38,224 nt of DNA from an uncultured Eubacteriales bacterium. Lineage in GTDB: Bacteria; Bacillota; Clostridia; Christensenellales; Aristaeellaceae. Numbering within the stretch: the stretch's first letter is position 1; each line of letters opens with the position of its first letter. The DNA lies in contig CADBEB010000027.1 in the NCBI GenBank assembly GCA_902793605.1, positions 1-38,224 of the forward strand, given 5' to 3'. Shown in pieces: positions 1-8,470 of this stretch. The notes beneath the pieces were generated by a model, which saw only the letters and a program-made list of their open reading frames with translations, had not been told where the DNA came from and did no database searches. Made by a program: the position numbers and the translations under genes.

Positions 1-85
1 GTGCGGGAAACAGGACTTGAACCTGCAAGTACGTACGTACACATGAACCTGAATCATGCGCGTCTGCCAATTCCGCCATTCCCGC
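1..85 (-). tRNA. tRNA-Leu(CAG), 3' end at window edge
   Basis: A class II tRNA read on the minus strand. The acceptor 5' strand GCGGGAA (85-79) pairs with TTCCCGC (9-3). The anticodon loop TTCAGGT gives anticodon CAG (Leu). A long variable arm containing GTAC repeats and a T loop TTCAAGT are visible. The discriminator A is base 2 and base 1 reads C, consistent with an encoded CCA cut by the window edge. It is the last gene of the cluster inside the window. Confidence 0.93.
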
Positions 86-89
86 AGAT

Positions 90-174
<85 letters not shown>

Positions 175-201
175 ATATAAACTCCCTCTTGACCCAAAGG
201 G

Positions 202-277
202 TGGAGCTGGCGATGGGACTCGAACCCGCAACCTGCTGATTACAAATCAGCTGCTCTGCCAATTGAGCTACGCCAGC
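202..277 (-). tRNA. tRNA-Thr(TGT)
   Basis: Cloverleaf with acceptor GCTGGCG/CGCCAGC, anticodon loop TTTGTAA (anticodon TGT), T loop TTCGAGT, discriminator T and an encoded CCA (204-202 on the minus strand). It is part of the seven-gene cluster. Confidence 0.95.
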
Positions 278-320
278 ACGAAGCTCTTTCCAACATAGCC
301 TGCGAATTCACTCCTGAAAG

Positions 321-397
321 TGGCGACCCGGAAGGGGCTCGAACCCTCGACCTCCAGCGTGACAGGCTGGCGCTCTAACCAACTGAGCTACCGGGCC
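321..397 (-). tRNA. tRNA-Asp(GTC)
   Basis: Acceptor GGCCCGG/CCGGGTC with one G-U pair, anticodon loop CTGTCAC (GTC), T loop TTCGAGC, discriminator G (expected for tRNA-Asp) and an encoded CCA. Confidence 0.95.
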
Positions 398-407
398 AAA
401 TAGGCTG

Positions 408-481
408 TGGGCCTTCAGGGACTTGAACCCCGGACCAACCGGTTATGAGCCGGCCGCTCTGACCAACTGAGCTAAAGGCCC
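408..481 (-). tRNA. tRNA-Met(CAT), probably elongator
   Basis: Acceptor GGGCCTT/AAGGCCC, anticodon loop CTCATAA (CAT), discriminator A. The bases after the discriminator are CAG, so the CCA end is not encoded. The first acceptor pair is intact G-C, so this is not a typical initiator tRNA. A CAT anticodon can also mark tRNA-Ile2 with a lysidine-modified C, and sequence alone does not fully exclude that. Confidence 0.85.
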
Positions 482-499
482 ATATCGGAAAGGAAAGAG

Positions 500-572
500 T
501 GACCCCGTCGGGATTCGAACCCGAGTTACCGCCGTGAAAGGGCGATGTCTTAGGCCTCTTGACCACGGGGCC
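500..572 (-). tRNA. tRNA-Glu(TTC)
   Basis: Acceptor GGCCCCG/CGGGGTC, anticodon loop CTTTCAC (TTC), T loop TTCGAAT, discriminator A. The following bases are CTC, so CCA must be added after transcription. Confidence 0.94.
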
Positions 573-595
573 ACATAAGCCGGAGTGAAAAGCTG

Positions 596-670
596 TCGGG
601 GTGAAGGGATTCGAACCCCCGGCCCCATGCTCCCAAAGCACGTGCGCTAGCCAGACTGCGCTACACCCCG
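596..670 (-). tRNA. tRNA-Pro(TGG)
   Basis: Acceptor CGGGGTG/CACCCCG with the C1-G72 pair typical of tRNA-Pro, anticodon loop TTTGGGA (TGG), T loop TTCGAAT, discriminator A. CCA is not encoded (CAG follows). It is the first gene of the cluster, about 40 bases downstream of the promoter -10. Confidence 0.95.
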
Positions 671-710
671 GTGCAACCTTCCCGCGGTCTGTCCCGCAGG
701 CGACTTTGTA

Positions 711-739
711 AATATACACGATTTTGGGGCGCTTGTCAA
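711..739 (-). promoter_or_regulatory. Promoter of the tRNA cluster
   Basis: On the minus strand, a perfect -35 TTGACA (739-734), a 17-bp spacer and -10 TATATT (716-711) lie directly upstream of tRNA-Pro. This near-consensus sigma-A promoter is what a highly expressed stable-RNA operon needs. It starts 8 bases past the stop of the popT-like gene, and I see no terminator between them, so read-through from that gene could also enter the tRNAs. Confidence 0.85.
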
Positions 740-747
740 ATACTTTT

Positions 748-1620
748 TTATTCCTTTACCGGTTCCGGGTCTCCGCCCAGTTTTGCCGCGATCAGAATCC
801 CGATTCCCAGGGCCACAACGGACACCAGGCAGATCACCCAATTGAACCCCTCGTAAATGGATTTATCCATCAGGATGACCACCGGGGACGCGGCTACCAT
901 GCCGAGAATGCCGCAATACGTACGGCCCTTCCACTTCTTCATCAGGACTTCGATCAGTCTGGCTATGCCGAAAATACCTACCACGATGCCGATCAGGAAC
1001 GGCAGCAGGATACCGAGATTATGAAGGACGACCGACCAGTCGCCGGAGGTGATCCCCTTGATGGTCGCCGGGATCGCTTCGGTTACGACCGGTTCATAGT
1101 ACCCGAGTGTTTTCAGGATCATGCTGCCGCTAACGCCGGGGATCACCATGGCCGCGGAGCAGATCGCGCCGAGCAGGACCATCAGCAGGACGGTGCCGAC
1201 GTTCAGGGAGATCCGGGTCACATTGTTGGCTTCGATCGCTTTCAGGAAAACGACCAGGGCAAACAGCAGGACAAAGGCCGCCACTCCCTGCCAGCCGATC
1301 TTCTCCCCTTTCATCTCCTTGAGGATGAAAGGCAGGCTGCCGAGGATCAATCCGATGAACAGGGCGTTGGTCGGGAGCGGATAGTCCCGGAACGCCGCCT
1401 TCAGGGCAAAGGAGCCGAGCACGATCGCCAGGAGCATACCCACCAGGTAGGGCAGCAGGATCTTAAAGCATTCCTTAAACTTTTTGAAGAGGTTATTGAT
1501 ACTGTAGATCAGTTTATCATAAATGCCCATGGAGACCATCATGGTCCCGCCGGAAACACCGGGGATCACGTTGGCCAGGCCGATCACCATGCCGCGCAGC
1601 ACATCCAGAAACCACTTCAT
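748..1620 (-). CDS. popT: DUF368 membrane protein, PopT-type undecaprenyl-phosphate translocase
   Basis: A 290-residue polytopic membrane protein of the DUF368 family. The family is known to return undecaprenyl phosphate, the lipid carrier for peptidoglycan and other surface glycans, to the inner leaflet. The two family repeats are visible, each with the motif PGVSG: near residues 20-25 (N-V-I-P-G-V-S-G-G) and near 160-165 (M-V-I-P-G-V-S-G-S), as expected for an inverted-repeat transporter. About eight hydrophobic segments follow. The ATG has GGAGGA 8 bases upstream and overlaps the stop of the zinc-ribbon gene by 4 bp (ATGA), so the two are co-translated. The function is inferred from the family. 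The carrier would serve the glycan genes further along the window. Confidence 0.88.
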   Translation of the reverse strand: MKWFLDVLRGMVIGLANVIPGVSGGTMMVSMGIYDKLIYSINNLFKKFKECFKILLPYLVGMLLAIVLGSFALKAAFRDYPLPTNALFIGLILGSLPFILKEMKGEKIGWQGVAAFVLLFALVVFLKAIEANNVTRISLNVGTVLLMVLLGAICSAAMVIPGVSGSMILKTLGYYEPVVTEAIPATIKGITSGDWSVVLHNLGILLPFLIGIVVGIFGIARLIEVLMKKWKGRTYCGILGMVAASPVVILMDKSIYEGFNWVICLVSVVALGIGILIAAKLGGDPEPVKE

Positions 1621-1859
1621 CGATCATATCCTCCGTCAGCAAACCATTCTTCATCTTCCGCCGTTTCAAAGGAAGCCGCCAGGTTCTCCGGATCGAACCG
1701 GGGATCAAAGGCCAGATCCCTGAGGCGGTCCTTCGTGACCACTGTGTCCGTTCCGAGGCAGTCGGTGCAGCGGTAGCCGCAATCCGGGCAGACGCAGCCC
1801 AGGTGGTCGCTCTCCGCCTGGACCATGTAGGTCCCGCATTCCTTGCAGCTGCAGCGCAT
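1617..1859 (-). CDS. Small zinc-ribbon protein, unknown function
   Basis: An 80-residue protein with a cysteine-rich N-terminal half (C-S-C-K-E-C near residue 3, C-V-C-P-D-C near 22 and C-T-D-C near 31), which should bind one or two zinc ions. The C-terminal half is acidic and ends in D-E-E-W-F motifs. I do not recognise a named family. It is the first gene of a two-gene unit with the PopT-like gene, overlapping it by 4 bp. The start is ATG with GGGAGGA upstream. A link with membrane lipid-carrier recycling is suggested by position only. Confidence 0.75.
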   Translation of the reverse strand: MRCSCKECGTYMVQAESDHLGCVCPDCGYRCTDCLGTDTVVTKDRLRDLAFDPRFDPENLAASFETAEDEEWFADGGYDR

Positions 1860-1864
1860 CAGGC

Positions 1865-1917
1865 AATCCTCCCTTACACAACAGGAGGATTATAACAGAT
1901 ACGTGATTTTCAGGCAA
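1865..1917 (-). promoter_or_regulatory. Promoter of the zinc-ribbon/popT unit with an inverted repeat
   Basis: On the minus strand: -35 TTGCCT (1917-1912), 17-bp spacer, -10 TATAAT (1894-1889). A perfect 8-bp inverted repeat (AATCCTCC, 11 bases, GGAGGATT; 1865-1872 and 1884-1891) overlaps the end of the -10. Its other arm is the ribosome binding site of the zinc-ribbon gene. As DNA it could be an operator. As RNA it could mask the ribosome binding site only if transcription starts unusually close to the -10. Confidence 0.7.
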
Positions 1918-1920
1918 GGA

Positions 1921-1950
1921 ATAAAAAGTGGGGCCGCACCGTGCGGCCCC
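1921..1950 (-). terminator. Rho-independent terminator after hpf
   Basis: A 9-bp GC-rich stem (GGGGCCGCA/TGCGGCCCC, 3-base loop) is followed on the minus strand by ACTTTTTAT. It sits downstream of hpf and upstream of the next minus-strand promoter. Confidence 0.85.
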
Positions 1951-2108
1951 GGGTCAGGTTGTTCGTCCGGATCTCAGGTTTTTCTGTGTCGGCCGTCTGC
2001 TGTAATCGCTAATCGCGTCTGATGCGCATGGTTCCGGGGTCCGGAATCCTGATGCTGTGTCAGCATTGAACCGTTGCCTGATTTACTTTCCGAACGCTGA
2101 AGGCTGTG

Positions 2109-2645
2109 TTATGCTTCGGGCTCCAGCAGGCCCAGGTCCCCGTCCTTCCGCAGGTAGAGGACATTGGTCTGTTCCGTGTCAATATTCACAAAGGCGAAGA
2201 AGCTGTGCCCCAGCAGTTCCATCTCGATCGCGGCGTCCTCGACGCTCATGGGACGGACGGGGAAGGTCTTTTGTTTGACGACCTTTCTTCCTCCTTCTTC
2301 CTCACCCTGATCTTCCTCAATGTATTCCGGTACATCCGGGATCTCTTCCCTCAGGTTCTTGCCCAGCTTGGTCCGGTGTTTACGGATCTGCCGCTCCATC
2401 TTCGCCAGCGCTTTGTCGATGGCGAGGAAGAGGTTTTCGTCCGCGGACTCGCTGCGCAGGATCACGTTTTTCCCCATGGGAACGGTGATTTCCACCACCC
2501 GGAGCTCGTTCTTCTCCTTCCTCATTTTCACCTGCATCTCTGTCTCCGGCCAGAGATACTTTCCCATGGTTTCCGTCTTTTTCTCGATCCTCTTGGTGAT
2601 CGCCGGCGTGACCGACATATTTCTTGCCTGAATGGATAATTTCAT
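2109..2645 (-). CDS. hpf: Ribosome hibernation promoting factor, long form (HPF/RaiA)
   Basis: A 178-residue protein. Residues 1-105 match the ribosome-binding HPF/RaiA domain (start M-K-L-S-I-Q-A-R-N, then a basic helix with R-K-H-R-T-K-L-G). Residues about 120-178 match the C-terminal dimerisation domain of long HPF (motifs K-T-F-P-V-R-P-M-S and L-L-G-H-S-F-F-A-F). The two are joined by an acidic linker. Long HPF binds the 30S subunit in the decoding region in stationary phase and pairs ribosomes into inactive 100S dimers. AAAGGAG lies upstream of the ATG. The gene stands alone, ending at its own terminator. I could not place its promoter confidently in 2646-2845. Confidence 0.95.
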   Translation of the reverse strand: MKLSIQARNMSVTPAITKRIEKKTETMGKYLWPETEMQVKMRKEKNELRVVEITVPMGKNVILRSESADENLFLAIDKALAKMERQIRKHRTKLGKNLREEIPDVPEYIEEDQGEEEGGRKVVKQKTFPVRPMSVEDAAIEMELLGHSFFAFVNIDTEQTNVLYLRKDGDLGLLEPEA

Positions 2646-2844
2646 AGATCCGAAAGGCTCCTTTCAAAATTGATGTGCCTGAAGTTCACGGAACACCGGC
2701 TCCCTTACCGTCTGCCCCGTGAGTGCTCGTGTGCCATTGGCACCACACCCCTTCTTCTGTTCTTTGTATATAAGACTTTCGACGTTTCTTCCGGAATTCC
2801 TTCCGGCGTTTGTGATTTTTTTGTGAAAATTCAACCAGAAATAC

Positions 2845-2879
2845 CAAACCCCCGGGAGAGGTTCGATTTCTCCCGGGGG
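2845..2879 (-). terminator. Probable terminator after cellobiose phosphorylase
   Basis: An 11-bp perfect stem (CCCCCGGGAGA at 2849-2859 with TCTCCCGGGGG at 2869-2879, 9-base loop) lies 22 bases past the stop codon. On the minus strand it is followed by TTTGGTATTT, a weak T tract, so termination may be partial. Confidence 0.7.
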
Positions 2880-2901
2880 AAAGGATTCGTAAGGATTCCG
2901 T

Positions 2902-5346
2902 TTAGCCGAGGATGACTTCCGCCGTGTGATGCTGTCCGTCGCTGAAGACCGGCAGCACATTGCCGCTGATCTCTTTGCCGTCCACGACGACCTTCTTTAC
3001 GCCGCGGCAGACATGGTCCGGATTGCTGATCGTGATGTCGTAGATCGCTCCGCGGAAGCGGCGGCTGACCTGGTAGCCGTCCCAGGTATGCGGGACGCAG
3101 GGATCGATCTTCAGGCCGTCCCAGTCAGGCTTGATGCCCAGGATGTAGTTGCTGATCACGTAGAAGTTCCACGCGGCGGTGCCGGTCAGCCAGCTGTTCT
3201 TGGCCTGGCCGAAGTTCTTCGCGTCCTTGCCCGCGATCATCTGGCTGTAAACGTAGGGCTCCATCTTGTGCAGGTCGGAGATCTCCTCGCGCCAGGCGGG
3301 AGCGATCCGGCTGTACAGGTCAAAGGCCCGGTCGCCGTGGCCCACCACGGTCTCGGCCGCGATGATCCAGGGATTGTTGTGGCAGAAGATGCCGGCGTTC
3401 TCTTTGTATCCCGGCGGGTAGGAGCTGACTTCGCCCAGCTCGAGGTGATACTCCTTGTAGGCGGGCTGGAGCAGCACGATGCCGTGCTTCGTTTCCAGGA
3501 TCTTGTGGACGCTCTCCAGCGCCTTCTCGGCCTTGCCGTTCTCCACACCGACGCCGGCCATCACGCAGTAGCCCTGGGATTCGATGTAGATCTGACCGTC
3601 CTCGCATTCCTTGCTGCCGACCTTGTTGCCCATGGCGTCGTAGGCGCGGACGAACCACTCGCCGTCCCAGCCGTCCTTTTCGATGGCGGCGGTCATGGCG
3701 TCGATTTCCTTCAGGTAGGCATCCGCCTTGGCATCGTTGCCCTTGCGGCGCTCGATCGCCACGAGTTCCGGCCCGATGGACACGAACATGCCGGCGATCA
3801 GTACGGACTCGGCCACCCGCTCATCCGGCGCGTTGGGATTCGAGAAGGTCTGGAAGCTCTCGTCCGGCGTGTCGGAATAGCAGTTCAGGTTCAGGCAGTC
3901 GTTCCAGTCAGCCCGGCCGATCAGGGGCAGGCCGTGCGGTCCGCGGTTGTTCACCACGTGCATGAAGCTGGCTTCCAGGTGCTCCAGGAGCGTGCCGCAA
4001 TCATCGGGATTGCAGTCGTAGGGCGTCGCTTCGTCGAGAATCGCGAAATCACCGGTCTCCTTGATGTAAGCTGCGGTGCCGGCGATCAGCCACAGCGGAT
4101 CATCGTTGAAGCCGCCGCCGATGTCGTTGTTGCCCTTCTTGGTCAGGGGCTGGTACTGATGGTAGCATCCGCCGTCCCGGAACTGGGTCGCGGCGATGTC
4201 CAGGATGCGCTCGCGGGCGCGCTCCGGGATCTGGTGCACGAAGCCCAGCAGGTCCTGGCTGGAATCACGGAAACCCATGCCGCGGCCGATGCCGCTCTCG
4301 AACATGGAGGTGGACCGGCTCATGTTGAAGGTGACCATGCACTGGTAAGGATTCCAGATGTTGACCATCCGGTTCAGCTTTTCTTCGGAGGAGTCCAGAA
4401 TGTAGGCGCTGAGCAGGTTATCCCAGTGCTCTTTCAGCTGGGCGAAGGCCCTGTCGACATCCTCGTCGGAGGACAGCTTCGCGAGCATCTCCTTCGCGGG
4501 CTTCTTGTTGATGACGCCCGGCTTCTCCCACTTCTCTTCGACAGGCAGTTCCACATAGCCCAGGACGAAGTTGAACTTTTTCTCCTCACCCTTTTCCAGA
4601 TGCACTTTGATCTGGTGGGCGGCCATCGGCTGCCAGCCGGAGGCCACGGAATTACCCATCTTTCCGGTCATGACGGCCTGGGGATTCTCGAAGCCGTTGT
4701 ACATGCCCAGGAAGGTTTCCATATCGGTGTCAAAGCCGTCCACCGGGGTATTCACGGCGTAGAAGCTGTAGTGGTTCCGGCGCTCACGGTACTCGGTCTT
4801 GTGATAGACCACGCCGTCCTCCACCTCCACCTCGCCGGTGGAGAAGTTGCGCTGGAAGTTCAGCATATCATCCTGCGCGTTCCACAGGCAGAACTCCACG
4901 AAGCTGGTCAGGATCACGTCCTTCGCGGCGTCGGATTCGTTGGTCAGGGTAACCTGGTGCACTTCGGCGTCAAAGCCCATGGGCACGAAGCTCTTCTGGG
5001 AGGCCTTCAGGCCGTTCTTTTTGCCGGTGATGACGGTATAGCCCATGCCGTGACGGCAGGAATACTCGTCCAGTTCGGTCTTGACCGGCTTCCATCCGGG
5101 GTTCCAGACCGTACCGTTGTCATTGATATAGAAATAACGGCCGCCGTTGTCCACCGGCATGTTGTTGTACCGGTAGCGGGTGATCCGGCGAAGGCGCGCA
5201 TCCCGGTAGAAGCAATAGCCTCCGGCAGTGTTGCTGATGATACCGAAGAACTTCTCGCAGCCGAGATAATTGATCCAGGGATACGGTGTGCGCGGGGTAT
5301 CGATGACATATTCCCGTGCCTGGTCGTCGAAATGGCCGAATTTCAT
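2902..5346 (-). CDS. cbp: Cellobiose phosphorylase (GH94)
   Basis: An 814-residue cytoplasmic enzyme that splits cellobiose with phosphate into glucose 1-phosphate and glucose, saving one ATP in cellulose-derived sugar use. The N-terminus (M-K-F-G-H-F-D-D, then [13 protein letters not shown] near residue 18) is the signature of characterised clostridial cellobiose phosphorylases. The GH94 catalytic motif R-A-D-W-N-D is near residues 478-483 and holds the candidate general-acid aspartate. The length fits cellobiose phosphorylase (about 810) better than cellodextrin phosphorylase (about 980). I chose the ATG at 5346, which has AGGAGGA upstream; the open frame further upstream is not conserved-looking. 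Chitobiose phosphorylase is a close relative and less likely. It is monocistronic, with its own promoter and a candidate operator. Confidence 0.93.
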   Translation of the reverse strand: MKFGHFDDQAREYVIDTPRTPYPWINYLGCEKFFGIISNTAGGYCFYRDARLRRITRYRYNNMPVDNGGRYFYINDNGTVWNPGWKPVKTELDEYSCRHGMGYTVITGKKNGLKASQKSFVPMGFDAEVHQVTLTNESDAAKDVILTSFVEFCLWNAQDDMLNFQRNFSTGEVEVEDGVVYHKTEYRERRNHYSFYAVNTPVDGFDTDMETFLGMYNGFENPQAVMTGKMGNSVASGWQPMAAHQIKVHLEKGEEKKFNFVLGYVELPVEEKWEKPGVINKKPAKEMLAKLSSDEDVDRAFAQLKEHWDNLLSAYILDSSEEKLNRMVNIWNPYQCMVTFNMSRSTSMFESGIGRGMGFRDSSQDLLGFVHQIPERARERILDIAATQFRDGGCYHQYQPLTKKGNNDIGGGFNDDPLWLIAGTAAYIKETGDFAILDEATPYDCNPDDCGTLLEHLEASFMHVVNNRGPHGLPLIGRADWNDCLNLNCYSDTPDESFQTFSNPNAPDERVAESVLIAGMFVSIGPELVAIERRKGNDAKADAYLKEIDAMTAAIEKDGWDGEWFVRAYDAMGNKVGSKECEDGQIYIESQGYCVMAGVGVENGKAEKALESVHKILETKHGIVLLQPAYKEYHLELGEVSSYPPGYKENAGIFCHNNPWIIAAETVVGHGDRAFDLYSRIAPAWREEISDLHKMEPYVYSQMIAGKDAKNFGQAKNSWLTGTAAWNFYVISNYILGIKPDWDGLKIDPCVPHTWDGYQVSRRFRGAIYDITISNPDHVCRGVKKVVVDGKEISGNVLPVFSDGQHHTAEVILG

Positions 5347-5395
5347 GGAAACAGTTCCTCCTGTATGATTTGTCCGCAAAACGCGGATTTTTTTC

Positions 5396-5424
5396 AGTAT
5401 AACATACTTATTTTCCCGGTGCAA
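5396..5424 (-). promoter_or_regulatory. Promoter of the cellobiose phosphorylase gene
   Basis: On the minus strand: -35 TTGCAC (5424-5419), 17-bp spacer, -10 TATACT preceded by TG (5401-5396). The -35 lies inside the last codons of the upstream ABC-F gene, so this promoter is embedded in its 3' end. Confidence 0.8.
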
Positions 5425-7015
5425 ACGTTTGCCGAATTTTCTCCAGGTATTCCTCGTAGTTGCACAGGTAGTCCGAAATGGTCCCGTCATCATGGATCTC
5501 GATGATCCGGTCGGCCACGGTGGAGATGAACTGGTGGTCCTGGCTGGTGAAGATCACGTTGCCCGGGAAGTTGATCAGTCCGTTGTTCACCGCGGTGATG
5601 GATTCGAGGTCCAGGTGGTTTGTGGGCTGGTCCAGCATCAGGAAGTTCGCGCCGGAGAGCATCATCCGGCTCAGCATGCAGCGGACCTTCTCGCCGCCGG
5701 AGAGCACGCTGACGGGCTTGTACACGTCGTCCCCGCTGAAGAGCATCCGGCCCAGGAAGCCGCGCATGTAGGTTTCCAGCTGCTCCGGGGAATACTGGGC
5801 GAACCACTGCATCATGTTCAAGTCGCAGCCGTCGAAGAACTTGCTGTTATCCTTCGGGAAATAGCTGGTGGTGATCGTCACGCCCCACTTCACGGTTCCG
5901 CTGTCCGGCACGATCTCCTCAGCCAGGATCCGGAAGAGGGCTGTCTCTGCTTGCTCATTCCCGACCAGCGCGATTTTCTGGCCCTTGGTCACCAGGAAGG
6001 AAACGTCCTTCAGCAGCTGCACTCCGTCCTGGGAGTAGTTCAGGTCGGTCACCTGCAGGATGTCCTTGCCCGCCTCCCGGTCCGGCGTAAAGCTGACCCA
6101 GGGATAGCGGCGGCTGGAAGCCGGCATCTGCTCGATCGTCAGCTGATCCAGCAGCTTCCGGCGGCTGGTCGCCTGCTTGGCCTTCGACTTGTTGGAGGAA
6201 AAGCGCTGGATGAAGGCCTGCAGTTCGCGGATCTTGTCCTCGCGGCGCTTCTTCTGGTCGTTCATCAGCGCCTGCATCATCTTGCTGGACTCATACCAGA
6301 AGTCGTAGTTGCCGACATACATCTTGACCTGGTTGTAGTCGATATCCACGATGTGGGTACACACGTTGTTCAGGAACCACCGGTCGTGGCTGACCACGAT
6401 CAGGGTGCCGGGGAAGTCCATCAGGAAATCCTCCAGCCAGGCCACTGAACGGTTGTCCAGGTTGTTGGTAGGTTCGTCCAGCAGCAGGATGTCCGGATTC
6501 CCGAACAGCGCCTGGGCGAGCAGCACCTTGAACTTGTCGCCGGCCTGAAGCTCTGACATGAGCATCGTATGCTCCTCCGCCGGGATGCCCAGTCCGGTCA
6601 GGAGCGTGGCAGCGTCGCTCTCCGCGTTCCAGCCGTCCATCTCCGCGAACTCGCCTTCCAGTTCCGCCGCTTTCTCACCGTCCGCCTCGCTGAAATCCGG
6701 CTTGGCGTAGAGGGCGTCCTTCTCCTTCATGATATCGTACAGGCGCTGGTTGCCCATGATGACCGTGTCCAGGACCTGATAGGCGTCATACATGAACTGG
6801 TCCTGTTTCAGGGTGCTCATGCGCTCGTTCGGCGGGATCGTCACCGAACCGGTGGTCGGCTCCAGTTCCCCGCTCAGGATCTTCAGAAAGGTCGATTTGC
6901 CGGCGCCGTTGGCGCCGATGATGCCGTAGCAGTTGCCCGGCAGGAACTTCAGGTCCGCGCCGGAGAACAGCTTCTGGCCGCCGAAGGTCAGGGATACGTT
7001 GCTTACTGTGATCAT
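5408..7015 (-). CDS. ybiT: ABC-F ATPase, YbiT/YkpA type, second ATP site degenerate
   Basis: A 535-residue soluble protein with two ABC domains joined by a basic linker (about 240-300) and no membrane segment: the ABC-F layout, whose members act on the ribosome. The N-terminus and spacing fit the YbiT/YkpA group. Domain 1 is intact: Walker A G-A-N-G-A-G-K-S (34-41), Walker B L-L-L-D-E (177-181), switch His210. Domain 2 keeps the signature L-S-G-G-E (438-442), but its P-loop reads G-N-E-Q-A-E-T (352-358) with no lysine, its Walker B ends in D-Q (462-463) instead of D-E, and the switch position is Gln492. The signature of domain 1 is also divergent (L-Q-A-G-D). So one composite site is complete and the other is degenerate in all its parts. 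AGGAGACGA lies upstream of the ATG. Confidence 0.9.
   Translation of the reverse strand: MITVSNVSLTFGGQKLFSGADLKFLPGNCYGIIGANGAGKSTFLKILSGELEPTTGSVTIPPNERMSTLKQDQFMYDAYQVLDTVIMGNQRLYDIMKEKDALYAKPDFSEADGEKAAELEGEFAEMDGWNAESDAATLLTGLGIPAEEHTMLMSELQAGDKFKVLLAQALFGNPDILLLDEPTNNLDNRSVAWLEDFLMDFPGTLIVVSHDRWFLNNVCTHIVDIDYNQVKMYVGNYDFWYESSKMMQALMNDQKKRREDKIRELQAFIQRFSSNKSKAKQATSRRKLLDQLTIEQMPASSRRYPWVSFTPDREAGKDILQVTDLNYSQDGVQLLKDVSFLVTKGQKIALVGNEQAETALFRILAEEIVPDSGTVKWGVTITTSYFPKDNSKFFDGCDLNMMQWFAQYSPEQLETYMRGFLGRMLFSGDDVYKPVSVLSGGEKVRCMLSRMMLSGANFLMLDQPTNHLDLESITAVNNGLINFPGNVIFTSQDHQFISTVADRIIEIHDDGTISDYLCNYEEYLEKIRQTFAPGK
5421..5432. promoter_or_regulatory. LacI/CcpA-type palindromic operator over the cbp -35
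   Basis: GCAAACGTTTGC is a perfect 12-bp palindrome with a central CG, the form bound by LacI-family regulators. The longer reading T-G-C-A-A-A-C-G-T-T-T-G-C-C matches the catabolite-response consensus TGNAANCGNTNNCA except at the last base. It overlaps the -35 of the cellobiose phosphorylase promoter, so binding should repress. The identity of the regulator is not visible in this window. Confidence 0.65.
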
Positions 7016-7025
7016 GGTGATTCGT

Positions 7026-7090
7026 CTCCTATGTTTGATAAGGATCCTTCAGAATAAAATCCTTCACTTTGTTCAGGATAACACAGGGGG
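7026..7090. repeat. Candidate dispersed intergenic repeat
   Basis: The spacer between the ABC-F and dipeptidase genes carries, on the minus strand, the words T-C-C-T-G-A-A-C-A-A-A-G-T-G-A-A-G-G-A-T and then T-C-T-G-A-A-G-G-A-T, with GAAGGAT twice. This wording resembles short interspersed repeats common between genes in gut Clostridia. Only one copy is in the window, so this is a guess. Confidence 0.3.
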
Positions 7091-7094
7091 GTGC

Positions 7095-8456
7095 TCAGCC
7101 GGCGAGCCGGATCAGGGCGTTCGCATAGATCTTCATGGCCAGCATCAGCCGGTCGATATCCTCGTATTCATCCGCCTGGTGGGCCAGGTCCTCCTCGTCC
7201 GGGAACAGGGCTCCGAAGGCCACGCCCTGCTTCAGCACCTTCGCGTAGGTACCTCCGCCGGTGGAGATCGGCTCGCCCTTCAGGCCGGTTTCTTCCTCAT
7301 AGGACGCGAGCAGGGCAGTGACCAGCTCGCTGTCCGCCGGCACATGGTGCGGCGGCTTCTGCGTATCCACGGTCACGCGAATGCCCGGCAGGTGTGCGGC
7401 CGTTTCCTTTTTCAGCTTCTCCTGGTCGGCCGTGACCGGGCAGCGCATATCCAGGGTGCCGTACCATTCGCCGTTCTCCAGGCGAAGGATCCCCATGTTG
7501 CAGGTCAGGGCCTTGGAGACGTCGTCCCGGCAGGCGCAGCCCAGGCTCTTTCCGTCGCTCTCGAGGCCGACCGCCTCCGCCAGCGTCGCCACCGGGCCTT
7601 CGGCGCCGAGCTCCCGCAGCAGCAGGAGCATCATGCCGATCGCGTTGCGCCGGCCTTCCGGATAGGCGCTGTGGCCGGGAATGCCGAGCGCCGTCAGCAG
7701 AACGCCTTCTGCGGTCACCTCCGCCGTGTAGGGCAGGCCGGTCTTCGCGGCATAGGCTTCCGTCTTCCGGACCAGTTCCTCCCCGCCTTCCACCACCGCG
7801 CAGCATTCGCCGGGAATCACGTTGATCCGGTCGCCGGTCGAAAGCTTCAGGATCTTCAGCCCCGTCGCGGCTGCCGGAGCACGCAGCTCCTGAACAAGCA
7901 TGCCCTTTTCCGTGTTGATCAGCGGGAAACTGGCATCCGGGCTGAAACCGACGTCCGGGATCTTTTCACGGGCGCCGTAGTATTCCATATCCTCCCAGCC
8001 GCTTTCCTCGTCGCATCCCAGGATCATCCGGATGCTCTTCTTCAGCGGGATCCCCGCGTCCCGGACTGCCTTCATGGCGAACAGGGCTGCCAGGGAGGGG
8101 CCTTTGTCGTCGTTCGTTCCGCGGCCGTACATCCGGCCGTTCTCGATCACCGCGTCAAAGGGCAGCTTCGTCCAGCCGTCGCCGACGGGCACCACGTCCA
8201 GGTGTCCGAGTACCGCGATCTTCTCCTCCGCGTCTCCCAGGGTGATATCACAGGCATAGCCGTCAAAATCCCGCACGGCAAATCCCAGGCTCTTCGCGTC
8301 CGCCATCGCGCGGTCCAGCATCTTCCGCACGTCGCGGCCGAAAGGCGCGCCGGATTCCGCGTCGCCCTTGACGGAAGGCGTTCGGATCCAGCCCTGCAGC
8401 ATCGCTGTAAATTCGTCCCGGTAACTGTCGATCAGTTCGTATACCTTCTGGTTCAT
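7095..8456 (-). CDS. pepV: M20 family dipeptidase, PepV/Sapep-like
   Basis: A 453-residue metallopeptidase that should cleave dipeptides in the cytoplasm. The metal-binding motifs of clan MH are present: G-H-L-D-V-V-P (His85, Asp87), G-T-N-D-D-K-G-P (Asp116/117), D-E-E-S-G (149-153), then the lid domain and a C-terminal G-G-G-T-Y-A-K segment near 405. The length and the G-D-G-W and G-W-E-D motifs fit PepV/Sapep rather than succinyl-diaminopimelate desuccinylase. ATG with GGAGGAA 8 bases upstream, 14 bp after the stop of the small unknown gene. The exact substrate range is not visible. Confidence 0.88.
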   Translation of the reverse strand: MNQKVYELIDSYRDEFTAMLQGWIRTPSVKGDAESGAPFGRDVRKMLDRAMADAKSLGFAVRDFDGYACDITLGDAEEKIAVLGHLDVVPVGDGWTKLPFDAVIENGRMYGRGTNDDKGPSLAALFAMKAVRDAGIPLKKSIRMILGCDEESGWEDMEYYGAREKIPDVGFSPDASFPLINTEKGMLVQELRAPAAATGLKILKLSTGDRINVIPGECCAVVEGGEELVRKTEAYAAKTGLPYTAEVTAEGVLLTALGIPGHSAYPEGRRNAIGMMLLLLRELGAEGPVATLAEAVGLESDGKSLGCACRDDVSKALTCNMGILRLENGEWYGTLDMRCPVTADQEKLKKETAAHLPGIRVTVDTQKPPHHVPADSELVTALLASYEEETGLKGEPISTGGGTYAKVLKQGVAFGALFPDEEDLAHQADEYEDIDRLMLAMKIYANALIRLAG

Positions 8457-8470
8457 TGTTCTTCCTCCGT

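Noticed and set aside
5372..5395. TCCGC/GCGGA hairpin followed by seven T on the plus strand, a possible plus-strand terminator.
   Set aside because: No plus-strand gene leads into it and the stem is only 5 bp; on the minus strand it lies in the cbp leader without a T tract.
5347..5493. A 49-codon N-terminal extension of cellobiose phosphorylase.
   Set aside because: It runs through the promoter and ribosome binding site; the family start M-K-F-G matches the ATG at 5346.
2926..5505. An 859-codon open frame on the plus strand antisense to cellobiose phosphorylase.
   Set aside because: The minus-strand frame is a clear GH94 enzyme with promoter and ribosome binding site. The antisense frame is a side effect of GC-rich codon use and has no recognisable domain.
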